Below the pieces are notes generated by a model that was not told where the DNA came from, made no database searches, and saw nothing but the letters and a program-made list of their open reading frames with translations. Below are positions 50,740 through 62,159 of a stretch of DNA of 64,000 bases, piece by piece. Position 1 is the first letter of the stretch. Each line of letters opens with the position of its first letter. The DNA lies in the NCBI GenBank assembly GCA_028551475.1, contig CM052358.1, positions 20,734,853 through 20,798,852 on the forward strand. Direction: 5' to 3'. The stretch comes from Casuarina equisetifolia (Eukaryota; Streptophyta; Magnoliopsida; Fagales; Casuarinaceae). The position numbers were made by a program, and so were the translations under genes.

Positions 50740-51468
50740 CTAAGCATCGAGGAAGGAGTAGATTTCATATCTGACATTGCAACTTCCTCCCACAACTCTC
50801 CCACCTTCTTTTCCATTAGAGTAGTTAGAAAGTTCAGCCATGGCATCATCAAGACACTTCCTACAATTAACACGAGAGAGGTCCCTGGTGCATTGAGCCA
50901 CACCATAGAGCTTATTTGATGGGCGTCCAAACGTCAGATCCCCGGAAGCGTAGAACATTGAATTGGAATAAGCTTTCTCAGATAACTCCGCCAGCAATTC
51001 CTTAACTTTCAGGTTGAATTTAGTAGGATTGTCTACTGCTTGCGTGTTCACCATATAGAACTTGTTTTCGTCATCAATTTCTCCAAAGAAGTTTACGTCC
51101 GAGTACTTGAGGAGGCAGTAGTCGTACCATATTATTGCTCCTTTCAGGAGAGGACAGCGGTTGCGAAGCTCCTTGCCGGCGTCAGTGACACAGGCCTTAC
51201 AGTTTGTGGTGGAGGCATCTCCTCGGCAGAGCGCCAGACCATTTACTTGGTCCTTGCCTCTGCCAATTGAAGCGAGCCCGAACCCCTTGGGAGGAACCTT
51301 GGTGGACAAACGATTGAGCAGGGCATTCAAGTTCGCAGCGTAAGGGCCATTTGAAGTGTAGTTTTCCTGGCCGAAGCAGATACTGTTTAATGGATCGGCA
51401 CAGTTGGCAGCATGGAGAGAAAGGAAGAAAAGCAGAAAGGTGATAGCAACATACTTTGAGCTCGACAT
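50740..51468 (-). CDS. CRRSP copy B: intact DUF26 secreted protein
   Basis: Single-exon, 242-residue apoplastic protein of the cysteine-rich repeat secretory (CRRSP38-like) family, related to ginkbilobin-2 mannose-binding antifungal proteins and to the ectodomains of CRK receptors. The start is set at Met of MSSSKYVAITFLLFFLSLHA, a signal peptide; the frame is open 17 codons further up without another plausible start. There are two DUF26 domains, with CRGDASTTNCKAC and CTRDLSRVNCRKC as the C-X8-C-X2-C cores, and the C-terminus is NVRYEIYSFLDA. There is no membrane segment or kinase domain after domain 2. A TATA-like TATTTAAGG lies about 55 bp upstream on the minus strand. Frame is intact, so this copy is probably functional. 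Confidence 0.93.
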   Translation of the reverse strand: MSSSKYVAITFLLFFLSLHAANCADPLNSICFGQENYTSNGPYAANLNALLNRLSTKVPPKGFGLASIGRGKDQVNGLALCRGDASTTNCKACVTDAGKELRNRCPLLKGAIIWYDYCLLKYSDVNFFGEIDDENKFYMVNTQAVDNPTKFNLKVKELLAELSEKAYSNSMFYASGDLTFGRPSNKLYGVAQCTRDLSRVNCRKCLDDAMAELSNYSNGKEGGRVVGGSCNVRYEIYSFLDA

Positions 51469-54400
51469 ATTGAAGGAAACTGAAGGTTGTTGGTCTTGTG
51501 GGTCTGTAAGCCTATCCAAGAACTCCTTAAATAGACGAACTTCTTCAAGTGCGACCTTGTTTCGAGCCGAGAATGCTGACCTTTTTCACCGGGTCGCAGA
51601 GAAACTCCGGCGTACAAGTTGGTGGCTCACAACTTATTAACACACTGTGCATTAAAGTGGAACCCGTAGTTTGCTCTATAATGATCAATTTCAGTGAGTT
51701 TTGCACTAATGGCTTGTTGATCTATAGAAATTCAGATTTAGTTTGCATTTAGTTTGATTGCTTTCTAGTCAAGTCCAAGGTACTCGTTGGGCATATGCAA
51801 AACTATGAGAACGGAAAATTTAGTTGGTAGTGATCCACGATCATATTAAAAAATAAAGAAGAAAAAATGATGGTCATCCAATGGACTTTGCCAAATTGTG
51901 AAAACACGAAGGTTGCCCGTGCTAGCTAACTGAGAAATCAGAAGGCTCACAATTCATGAAGGATTTTGTTCTAGCTAAGAAATATGTACAACAATACAAC
52001 AGTAACTTTGAGAAAAACATAAATGTGAGAGGAATCGGAGGAACATTTGATATTTGAGATATGTATTTAATAATATATGGACCCAATATTATAATTTTAT
52101 TATTATGTTCCAGATTATAAAAGAAGGCCATGGGGGAAGGTCGTGTATGCTTAAGTGAAGTTCAGCTTGGTATTATGAGAAGCTTGGCCCATGACGTGAA
52201 GCCTAGCACAAAAAATGACGAGAAGCCCTGTCTGTGCGCACGCTTAAATGAGAGAACGTGTAACCATTGGGTGAAAAGATCAAGGCAACAACTCCACTTC
52301 AAGTGCGAGGTGATGAAATAGAAAGAAGAGTTTTTTCCTGGCGCTAAACCTTCTGCTCTACTCTGAACTTGCATGCACTGTGTTATGTCTGTGGCTTTGG
52401 GATTTTTACCAAATTTGGAGCAGAGAAGGGAAGATTGCAAAAGCTAAGCAGGAAAGTTTTGGAGGTTTGGTTGCAAACGGACAGGGAAAGACCCCAACAA
52501 ACGTCGAGGCTATAAAAGCTTGCCTTCCTTTTTCTACCCGCCCCTTCTTATACTATCTTTTCTAGCTACTTGGACAGGATAAACCTATATTTACTGACAA
52601 GCATGGGCTGCACTACTACCCACATTTTTCCCTTAACGCTTAATTACAAAAACTGCTTAACCATCTAGTCACGCCTCCTGCCCGTGATCTCCTTTGTGCC
52701 TACTCCATTCCCTAGTGTCAAGGTAGGATAGGGATTGCACGTAACTCGTTGCCTTGAATCTTGAATATATTGTGCTTACCGATCTACCCTGGTTATACTC
52801 TTGCTCAGATTGTGCTTTCATTTGTAAAGTCATTTGTTTTAAGTTTGAGTATTGAAACCCTAGTTCTTAGTTGGGCCTTTCTTTAATATGTCCTGTGTAA
52901 GCTCAAAACTAATATTCTTTACACAGCTTACACACAGATACAATGAATAAATCTGTGGTATAACAAGGTCCCTAGGTCAAAAATATTAGATTTTACACAA
53001 AGATACACATATTATTGTTCTTTAAACGTGATTGCAGAGATTGAAGAATTGAAAGCTAACAACAATATTTTTTTAGGAAAACATATTGGGTTGGTTTTGC
53101 AAATATGTGATTTAGGTCCAAGAACTCTATAAATAGATGAACTTTCTTAAGTTTGTTAAGTATGGAATTGAAAGCAATGAATCCTGACCTTTCCTCAATG
53201 AAACCTTGTCTGTCTAATAAATAAACCTCAAAATCATGATTGGAACTCAAATGTGCCTTTTAGTAAATTTGAAGTTATAAAAACCATGACCATGTTAAGG
53301 GACGTAAAGACCAATATGATTCATAGTTTGTTGGAAAAGGCAAGCTCAAATTGTAGGAATGGTCAACATTTTGCAAGTTCAACGCTGCAGATTTCGTGTG
53401 AGTGAACGTTCATGTAAAAGATGTTGAATGCAGCTCAGGGATACTGAATACATTCTTAATGTTCACTGAATACATTATTAATGTTTCAAGTTTTAAATTC
53501 CAGTTGAGTCACTTGGATATCTCTAGGAGGAGATAATATAATAATTTGGCACCTGATTATTTAAACACAGAAAGGAAAGAAAAAAGATTTTGTAATTATC
53601 TTTTCTATAAGTGTTAAACAAATAAGGCTGGCCAAGTTTTCTATTTTGTAACTATATTTTCTGTAACTAAGTGATGCGGAATTGTTGATGCACAAGCAAC
53701 TTGTTTGAATTAGCTGCTTAATAGCGTAATGCAATTGAGCTAGAGATATTACTTGATGTTGGGAAACTCCAGTTTAAAAGACCCACGTTGAGAAAATATG
53801 ATCTTTGGGTAGTTTAGGTATTAAAAATTGTTTTCCTAACTCATGAACCTTCCAATATAGTATTAGAATTTAGGTTGATTCTATTTCATCATATATAACC
53901 TTGAGTTGAATGATGCTTGGTGTACAAAAAAGTGTATGCAAGACAAGAGTTTTATAGCAGAAGACAAAATACATGAGGTAAAGCTTAAATGCAATAAGGA
54001 TTATTCTCCAATCTTTGTGTTAGCTTTTAGGTTATCTTTTTAAACCTTTTTACATAATATTAGAGCTCAAGTTGATCCATTGCAATTCTTGTTTAACTTT
54101 AATCTTAAAATATGCTTAATATGTGAAGAACATCTATTTCAATTTATTTGACTTTGAGCCCAAATTATGTTTGGTTTTTGAAGGAATGTTGGAGATGAAA
54201 GTCTTCCATTGAAAAGATACAATCCTTAGAATTTTTTTTAAATATAAAATATTGTCATTCTAATTCATGAGCTAACTTTTGCATTTGGACTTTATACCTA
54301 TTTCTAATATTATTTACAAGTAATTGCACCTAATTAGTGCAACATGATTCGTTAGGAGGTAGAATCGGGTTCTGGACACCACCATACTGGTTTATACATG

Positions 54401-54986
54401 AATGAAACCCCACATCAAGATGAAGTTGCTCAAACCAATAGTTGCTTTGTTCTGCTTGGGGAAAAGAAGAACAGAAGGAAACGAAAATTTCCCTTAGTAG
54501 GTTATGGATCTTTAACGTGGGAAGTGTTGCAAGTAACCATCCAAACAGTCCCGTTGTAACTAGGACTACGATTTGGAAGTCCATTCTCTGGACAAAATTG
54601 GAATAGGGTTGCTTACAGATCAAAGCAGTGGAAGCATTACATCTCAATCTTTGCAACTTGATTCAACGTGTCATATTTAGGGTTTGGAAATGCATCTAGA
54701 AGTACTCTGGGCATCGTTCCTCTGCATGGGCTGAAATGAGCAATTTGTAGCATACCTTACAGAACACTTTCAGTTGGCAACAATGGGCTCTAATTTAGCC
54801 ACCATTGACGCATTTATCATTATTTCTGTTGAAGGGACTTGACCAAAGATATGGGCCAATCGCCCCTTAAGGGCCTAGAAAAGACCAATCCGATGTCGTG
54901 GCAAACATGGTTCTAACACAGTCCTTCTAAGAGCATGCGTGGTCTAACACATTGGACCTTGCAAGACGTTATTTTCATGCTAAATA
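51469..54986. other. Upstream of CRRSP B; long spacer with relict promoter
   Basis: 51469-51860 is the conserved CRRSP upstream block. The remainder is AT-rich without recognisable genes. One segment at 53085-53235 is a relict CRRSP promoter (separate entry). An open frame at 54330-54656 (-) of 108 codons has no motif I recognise and no supporting splice or promoter context. Confidence 0.55.
53085..53235 (-). pseudogene. Relict CRRSP promoter/leader
   Basis: Aligns with the leader of copies B and C: 'ccaagaactctataaatagatgaac' against 'ccaagaactctttaaatagacgaac', followed by 'gaatcctgacctttcctc' against 'gaatgctgaccttttt'. The TATA element is preserved but no CRRSP coding sequence remains to its left, so this marks another lost copy. 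Confidence 0.65.
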
Positions 54987-55520
54987 TGCATGGTGTCCTG
55001 AACTTTTATTCCAATTTGATAAGTCTAAATAAAGGTGCCAGAAATTGATCTGATTATAAATAATATCCAAATATTGTCACCAATCAATTTTTCTAATTTT
55101 ATTGTTCTTCATGCATTACATACATACATGTATTTATAATTAATATTCTAACTTTGACACAAAAGTAATTAATTATCTATAGAGTCTCTTTTCAGTTATG
55201 TGCCTTTAAAGCAATAATTTTCTCAAGAACTAAGAAAGAAAATATCCAAATATCTAAACGTGCATGGTGCCCTGAACTTTTATTCCAATTTGATAAGTCT
55301 AAATAAAGGTGCCAACAATTGATCTTATTAAAAGTAATATCCAAATATTGTGGCCAATTAATTCTTTTGTTTCAATGTTCGTTTTGTTTTTTCTACATTA
55401 CATACATACATGTATATGAAACTAATATATTAACTTTGAAACATAAGAAATTAGTTATTTATAGAATCTCATTTCAGTTATGTGCCCTTAAATAGTAATT
55501 TTCTCTAGAACTAAGAAAAA
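54987..55520. repeat. ~270-bp direct tandem duplication
   Basis: 54987-55240 and 55259-55520 align from 'gcatggtg.cctgaacttttattccaatttgataagtc' through 'catacatacatgtat' to 'tttcagttatgtgcc'. Differences are scattered substitutions and small indels, so the duplication is not recent. Confidence 0.85.
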
Positions 55521-55609
55521 TATATATTAGATAACTGTTATAAGCAAAGGAGATATTATCCCTTAGTAACAATGTCTAGACAATAGTACCAAATGTAAGA
55601 ACACATCTA

Positions 55610-57045
55610 AAATATTGCTGTAAAGTTTTCATCTACCATAATGTTGCTTGTGGTGATGGAGACAGGGATCACTAAAGAAAAGAAAACATTCTTGCATAAA
55701 AAAATCACTATAATCAATTAAAGCAAGTACAATACTTTCTATACTTAAAAGGAAGAAGAAAAAGATGTTGTCTTAATACAATTCACGTTGTCTTATGTGA
55801 TCACTACCTATAACATCAAATAAATTGGAAACTTCTAAGTTCATGTTGCCACTTTGGAGAAGTATAGTCTATATAAAACAACAAAGCAAAGGATGCATGA
55901 TATTCCATTCGAGAGATAGAGGATTATAGAATAGTCCCTAGTTTAAAATGGAGATAAAAATTTAACAATTGGCGCATATTATGTGGTTTGCTTAATTTAA
56001 AAGGTAGCTATTTTCAAGTTCAACAGAATGTCCTCTTACAAGATTTGACATCAAATGCTTGTAGATGAAATCTTAAAATGATTGAATCTCAATCAAAATG
56101 TAAAACTCCATAGCAACAGCACAAAGAAAAGCTTGAGAAAGCTTGAAGTTAGCATAGACTATGTCTTGAAAACCGAAATTGGATAACTTAAGCTCTAGTT
56201 TTTATAAGCTTATGAGCTACACTGATGGATTTGTTCTGTACTATGGAGGATTTCCGATTAGTAAAAGATTTTGATTGTAGGTACCACTCCAAAGGAAGAA
56301 CTTAAACCAAAGTTTTCTGAATATATATTTTTTTTCTACATAGTAGGCAAACCAAGAGGTGCTCATTATTGTGGCTTTATGAAGTTTATTAAGTACTTGA
56401 TAATTACATGGATGCATCTTTCTTTTCTTGTATAAATGGAGTCGGATGGGAAGCAAAAAACTAGTCCCTTATCTTATAGTTGGCTCATACCCATTATTTT
56501 GGCACCTTCTGTAGTGCGTGCTGAGTAAGTTCAATAATCATGTTTCTAGAGATATTACTGTTTTTCCGTATTCATGTATATACAATTGGAGGTTTACTTA
56601 GGTAGCAAAGGATATGCTTCAAGTAAACTTATTTAGAGGCCTTGAGTGAGAATAAGGTGGGAGTTTTTAGGCCATATGCTAGATTCTTAGAATGATTTGC
56701 CTTTTATGTGATGCTTTTCCTCATGTTTTTGTTTTTAGAGTAAATTGTTAGGCCCCCATTTTTTTTTCTATCTATTTAGTTAACAAATTTATTTCACCTT
56801 TCTAAATGTTTATGGGGATTTAAATTATATGGCATGTAAATATTGTGCTCCATAAAGAGAAAATCTATTGAAGTTTCAAGTTGTCAATACAACTACTATG
56901 CCAACTACAGTTTGCAACCTTGTCCTCCAATTAAAGGAAGTCTTAAATGGATTTACCTGGAACAAGAAGTTAAATACAGAAAGAAGTTTTGCAAAGTAGT
57001 TGATTTTTTTTTGCAAATTTTGCTCCTAACCTTACCATTAAGATG
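55610..57045 (-). pseudogene. Relict of the pseudokinase gene, 3' part (exons 5 to 3)
   Basis: Aligns in order and orientation with 38455-39780 of the pseudokinase gene. The exon 5 relict is near 55620-55670 ('aagttttcatctaccataatgttgcttg'). Intron matches run through 56120-56300 ('ttttataagcttatgagctaca', 'agattttgattgtagg'). The exon 4 relict is near 56870-56955, where splice sites and frame are lost. It ends exactly at the sequence matching the exon 3 donor ('ttaccattaagatgc' against 'ttaccactaagatgc'), where a tandem repeat array begins. No frame is open, so it is non-coding. Confidence 0.8.
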
Positions 57046-58470
57046 CAACTTGAGGGAATGATTAATGCTTGGTGTATAATATTTACCCAAAAGATGTGTA
57101 ATCTTAAATTTTTACCCTTTGTATGTGTTATGCATGTTATTTTAGAGTTTTACACATATTTAATATTTAAATATGGTCATTGTCTCGAAAGAATTCACAT
57201 TTGGATAATGGGGAAGATTAGCCTTATACTAGGACAACTAACCCTAATATGTTTTGGATGGTGGGGAAGATCAACCATATACTAGGACAACTGACTTTGA
57301 TATGTAAGATGTCTAGAGCATTTTGAAGATATATTTTCTATCATAAGCTTCCTTATGTTCTATCATGCAACTTGAGGGAATAATTAATGCTTGGTATATC
57401 GTATTTAGCCAAAATACGTATAATCTTAAATGTTTACTCTTTGTATTTTTATGCATGTTATTTTAAAGTTGTACACATATTTAACTTTTAAATATGGTCA
57501 TTTTCTTGAAACAATTTAGAATTTTGATGAGCATGATGGTGAATTTGGACAGTGGGAAAGATCAACCTTATACTAGGACAATTGACCTTGATATTTTTTA
57601 GCATGATATGTTTTGGATAGTGGGGAAGATTAGCCTTATACGAGGATAGTTGACTCTAATATGTAAAATATTTGGAGCATTTTAAAAATACGTTTTCTAT
57701 CATAAGCTTCCTTATGTTTTGTCATGTAACTTGAGGGAATGATTAATGTTGGCTATATAGGATTTAGCCAAAAGATATATAATCTTAACTGTTTACTCTT
57801 TGTATTTGTTATGCATGTTATTTTAGAGTTGCACACATATTTAACATCTAATTATGGGCATTGTCCGGAAAGAATTTAGAATTCTGATAAACACAATGGT
57901 GACTTTGGACAATGGGTAAGATCAGCCTTATACTAAGACAATTGGTGCTGATATGTTTTGGACAGTGGGGAAGATCAACCTTATAGTAGGATGGCATTTT
58001 GAAAATATGCTTATGTTTTGTTATGCATGTTATTTTAGAGTTGTACACATATTTAACATTTAAATATGGTCATTGTCTTGAAAGAATTTAGAATTCTGAT
58101 AAGTATTATGGTGAATTTGGATAATGGGGAAGATAAGCCTTATACTAGGACATTTGACCTTGATATGTAAAATGTTTGGAGCTTTTTGAGAATATGTTTT
58201 CTATTATAAGCTTCCTTACATAATATTATGCAACTTGAGGGAATGATTGATGCTTGGTATGTAGTATTTAGCCAAAAGATGTATAATCTTAAATGTTTAC
58301 TCTTTGTATTTGTTATGCATGTTATTTTAGAGTTGTACACATATTTAACATTTGAATATGGTCATTGTCTCAAAAGAATTAAGAATTCTGATAAGCATGA
58401 TGGTGAATTTGGATAGTAGGGAAGATAAGCCTTATACTAGGACCATTGGCCCTGATACCACGAGGTGGAG
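57043..58470. repeat. Local tandem repeat array, units of ~320-360 bp
   Basis: Units start with 'atgcaacttgagggaatgatt' or a variant at 57043, 57365, 57724 and 58228, with a partial unit around 57960-58130. Each contains 'tgttatgcatgttattttagagttgtacacatatttaa', one or two copies of a ~55-bp subrepeat ('ggggaagat.a.ccttatactaggaca...tgatatg') and 'ttttctatcataagcttcctta'. The array sits inside the relict pseudokinase gene. Confidence 0.9.
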
Positions 58471-59425
58471 TAGGGGGAAGTTCCTTCGAAGGGAGGCATC
58501 TGAAAATGTATACAAGGCCTTAGCTTTGTAAGTTTCCGTGCTATTTATATTAATATGATGTTACAAATGAAGGTAACCATTAAAATTGGATTTCATGTGT
58601 GATGCCTTGAAAAATTATCACTCTCTTAAAAAACTTTAAGTTGACACAAAATACTGTTTAGATGTGCCATCCTTCAATCTACAATTTTCCTTTAGTTGTC
58701 TTACTCTTTAAAATTAAAGTTATCAATGGATACCTCCCATGTTCTTTTTTTCTTTTTAAAATTTTTGGGTTGTGTGTATTACGGGGGCTTTCCACAATAG
58801 ATCTTCAAAGGGTACATTCTTAAAGGGAGGAAAAAAGTATGGCAAGACTAGTCAAAATAATTTACAACCAACTTAAACTTGCATCTTAACTTTTGTATCA
58901 AGTTAAAAATCTAATATTGTTTGCTTTCTTTGCACTGTAAAGGTGACTCATTTCAAAGTGTTGTTTTGTTGTTAGCAACAAACTCTTTGATTTGAGGCAT
59001 CTAATTATATTTTGAAAGTTAGGGGATTTACGAAAATTAAGTTCAATTTTACGTTGCACTCCTATTCCATTGTACATTACATTGCAGTCCTAAGTTAGAT
59101 GGTTTTATTATGTCTGAAAGTAAATTCATTGAGAGTAGAAGATGCCCATCTTATTTTTGTGGTCACGGGGACCAAAATAATAACTTCTATTCTTTGATTA
59201 TGCTTATGTTTCCTATAATTTTTACATTTTTCAGAGAATAATTGATTATGATCTTTGGTGTACAAACCATAGTTTTCCTTGAAACTAAAATGAGGCTAAA
59301 ATTTATTAGCTGACGCTATTCCCTTTACATTACAACATATAAATAAGGAATTATTTTTTTTGCATTGATGTATTGTTAGGAATGGAGTCTTCTTTATGAT
59401 AAAGAAGAAACTTTCATTTTTCACT
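58471..59425. other. Spacer between tandem array and relict kinase segment
   Basis: AT-rich, no recognisable gene. No clear match to the intact pseudokinase locus was found here by eye, although by position it should correspond to introns 2-3. Confidence 0.5.
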
Positions 59426-59665
59426 CACCAAAAAAGCAACTTATACAAAAAAGTCAACTCATTCGTAACAATAAAGGATATCTCCCAATTAGATCAAGAG
59501 AAAAAAAAAAAAAAGAGTCGATGAGCCTTTTGTACCTTTGGAAAGGCTATTCCCCTTCTTTTATTTCTTTGTTTCATAGAGTCGAATGGAGTAGGTAATA
59601 CCTCTAACCTTGTTTAAGTGATCTCTCCAAAATCTAATTAACTACAGCCACAGTACCCAAGACAC
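59426..59665 (-). pseudogene. Relict of the pseudokinase gene, intron 2 part
   Basis: Aligns with 40120-40430: 'aacttatacaaaaaagtcaactcattcgtaac' against 'aacttatacaaaaaaagtaacctcattcgtag', and 'gaatggagtaggtaatacctc' against 'gaatggagcagataatacctc'. It is followed directly by the 3' flank of CRRSP copy C, so the kinase relict and that gene are physically joined. Confidence 0.8.
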
Positions 59666-59858
59666 ATTTTCTAGAGATCATTTACTTGTAAGCATATGAC
59701 ACCCGCCGAAATTCAACAATAATTTTGATGAAACATAGAGAAGTTTGTCATTAGAAATTTATTTTAGTTTTATCATACTTCTTCCAACGCTTGAGGAAGA
59801 AGGGAAAACATAGCATACCATGCATTTAGATACACAAGATACCCGAAGCCATAATGGT

Positions 59859-60587
59859 CTACGCCTTGAAGAACGAGTAGATTTCATATCGGACATTGCA
59901 ACTCCCTCCGACAACTCTTCCACCTTCTTTTCCATCGGCGTTGTTGGAAAGTTCACTGATGGCATCATCAAGACACTTCTTACATTCAGAACGAGAAAGG
60001 TCCCTGGTGCATTGAGCCAAACCATAGAGCTTCGTTGATGAGCGTGGAAGCCTCAGCTTCCCCGATGCATAGAACTTTGAATTGGCATACGCTTTCTCAG
60101 CCAAATCCGATAGCAATTCCTTAACTTTCAGATTGAATATAGCAGGATCGTTCACTTCTTGGGTGTTCACCAAAGAGAACTTGTTATCGTAATCAATTTG
60201 TCCAAAGAAATCTACGTTCGAGTACTTCAGGAGGCAGTTGTCGTACCATATTATCGCTCCTTTCTGGTCAGGACAGCGGTTGCGAAGCTCCCTGCCGGCT
60301 TCAATGACACAGGCCTTACAATTTGTGCCAGTGACATCTCCTCGGCAGAGCGCCAGACCGTTTACTTCGTCCCAACCTCTGCCAATTGAAGCAAGCCCGA
60401 ACCCCCGGGGAAGAACCTTGGTGGACAAACGTGTGAGCAGGGCATTCAAGTTCCCAGCGTAAGGGCTATTGGAATAGTAGTTTTCCTGGCCGAAGCAGAT
60501 AGTGTTTAATGGATCGGCACAGTTGGCTGCATGGAGAGAAAGGCAGAAAAGCAGAAAGGTGATAGCAACATACTTTGAGCTCGACAT
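59859..60587 (-). CDS. CRRSP copy C: intact DUF26 secreted protein
   Basis: Single-exon, 242 residues, close paralogue of copy B. The signal peptide is MSSSKYVAITFLLFCLSLHA. DUF26 cores are CRGDVTGTNCKAC and CTRDLSRSECKKC, both C-X8-C-X2-C, and the C-terminus reads NVRYEIYSFFKA. The start at 60587 is chosen because the signal peptide begins there and aligns with the other copies; the frame extends 27 codons upstream through leader sequence. A TTTAAATAG TATA-like element lies about 55-65 bp upstream. Intact frame and conserved cysteines suggest a functional apoplastic protein. Its 3' side abuts the relict pseudokinase. Confidence 0.93.
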   Translation of the reverse strand: MSSSKYVAITFLLFCLSLHAANCADPLNTICFGQENYYSNSPYAGNLNALLTRLSTKVLPRGFGLASIGRGWDEVNGLALCRGDVTGTNCKACVIEAGRELRNRCPDQKGAIIWYDNCLLKYSNVDFFGQIDYDNKFSLVNTQEVNDPAIFNLKVKELLSDLAEKAYANSKFYASGKLRLPRSSTKLYGLAQCTRDLSRSECKKCLDDAISELSNNADGKEGGRVVGGSCNVRYEIYSFFKA

Positions 60588-62159
60588 ATTGAAGGAAACT
60601 TGAAGGATATTGGTCTTGTGGGTCTGTAAGCCTATCCAAGAACTCTTTAAATAGACGAACTTCTTCAAGTGCGACCAAGTTTGGAGCAGAGAATGCTGAC
60701 CTTTTTCTCTGGGCCTCGGAGTAACTCCGGCGCACGAGTTGGTGGCTCACAGTTTTCGAACGAATTATGGATCAAAAAGTGTTAAGGGAACCCGCAGCTT
60801 GCTCTAACAGATAGGCTCTAGTTCGTCGAGGACCAGTGGGATGAAGTTTTTGCAGAAACCTGTCAATTTCAGTGAGTTTTGCGCCAATAGTTTGTGGATC
60901 TATGGAAATTGGAATTTAGTTTATATTGTTGGATTTGACTGCTTTCCAGTTAAGCCCAGTGAAGTCGTTGGGCACACGCAAAACTATGCGCGATGATATA
61001 AAAATAAAGAATTGATAATCCAATGGTCTTTGACAAAATGTGAAAACAGGAAGACTGCTGATGGGGAAGGGAAAAAAAAATCATTGTCATTGACAATTGG
61101 TCCTAGGATCTTTATTTCAATTCAGGACTAAATTTTACGTCAATGTTCTTGACACCAGGTTAAGAGAAGGCCAAAGTTGCTTCAAATCCATGTCTTGGAG
61201 AGGTTTATGGCGATCCAAGGAAATAATTCGGTTCTTTTCGACATTTTATTTATTGGCTAGGCCAGCTGAATGAATTAGCAATTAAGGTGCTCGTTCAAAG
61301 TCTCTAAGAGCGAAAAACGTCTTAGTAAAAAATATTTCTGATTATTCATTATTATCACTAAGGAAATAAATATTCTATAAAAAAGGGGAATTGGTATTGA
61401 TTAGTAGTGCAAGTATTTGTTGTATAACCTATTAGCTCAATGGTGAGTTAGTGGAGACCTCAACCATGAGTTATGGGTTTTGACATCTTGATAGACTTAT
61501 AAGGTTGCTAATGGAGAAACCTGGGATGAGTAATTGTCTAGGGATAAATTTGGATTTTGATACAATGTTGAAAAATATTTAGATACTTTAAGATAAAAGA
61601 CCTAAAGTCTAACTTAAAAAGTAACTAAAGAGTTGGAGGAAATTTCTTTACTAGAAAGAAAACATCAGGAACATGTTTTGAAAATGCAAGACAATCCATA
61701 CCGTCAATGCACCTCTTCATCAAGATGGATGAATATCAGCCGCCAATGATGCTAAATAAATGGTGGACTTACAAGGTTGCCATAAGACAAACCTAGAAAG
61801 AATATCAATTTAGGGAGAAATTTGGGCTCTAATGCTATGTTAAGAAATATTAAGATATTTTAAGATAGAAAGCCTAAAGCTTAACTCAAAAACTAAATAG
61901 CTAAAGAAAACCTTTTTTGATATATAGAAACTTTTTGGTGCATGTCTTGACATTATAAGACAATTCACATAGTTTTTTTTTGTTTGTGGTGAAATGTCAA
62001 GTATTATATATCACTAAAGAAAATATAATTGTTCAGTTACAATATCCCCATTTAGGCTCAAAACTACATTTAGTAAATTCAAAACTTTTGTTAAAACTTA
62101 TTATAAATTATAGACTTTACTTCTTTGATGAATGAAATCCTGCCTCTTACATCATTTTT
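60588..62159. other. Upstream of CRRSP C with a direct repeat
   Basis: 60588-61020 is the conserved CRRSP upstream block and 61090-61300 matches 49690-49960. Two related blocks at about 61490-61710 and 61770-61970 share 'acttataaggttgc', 'ttagggataaatttgg' and 'aaatattaagatattttaagata.aaagcctaaag'. No gene recognised. Confidence 0.55.

Noticed and set aside
57043..58470. CRISPR-like or centromeric satellite array
   Set aside because: Units are 320-360 bp without spacers, only four to five copies; a local tandem repeat in a plant genome.
60159..60462. Plus-strand open frames within CRRSP copy C (also 51040-51343 in B and 43182-43412 in A)
   Set aside because: Antisense shadows repeated in each paralogue because the sense strand is conserved.
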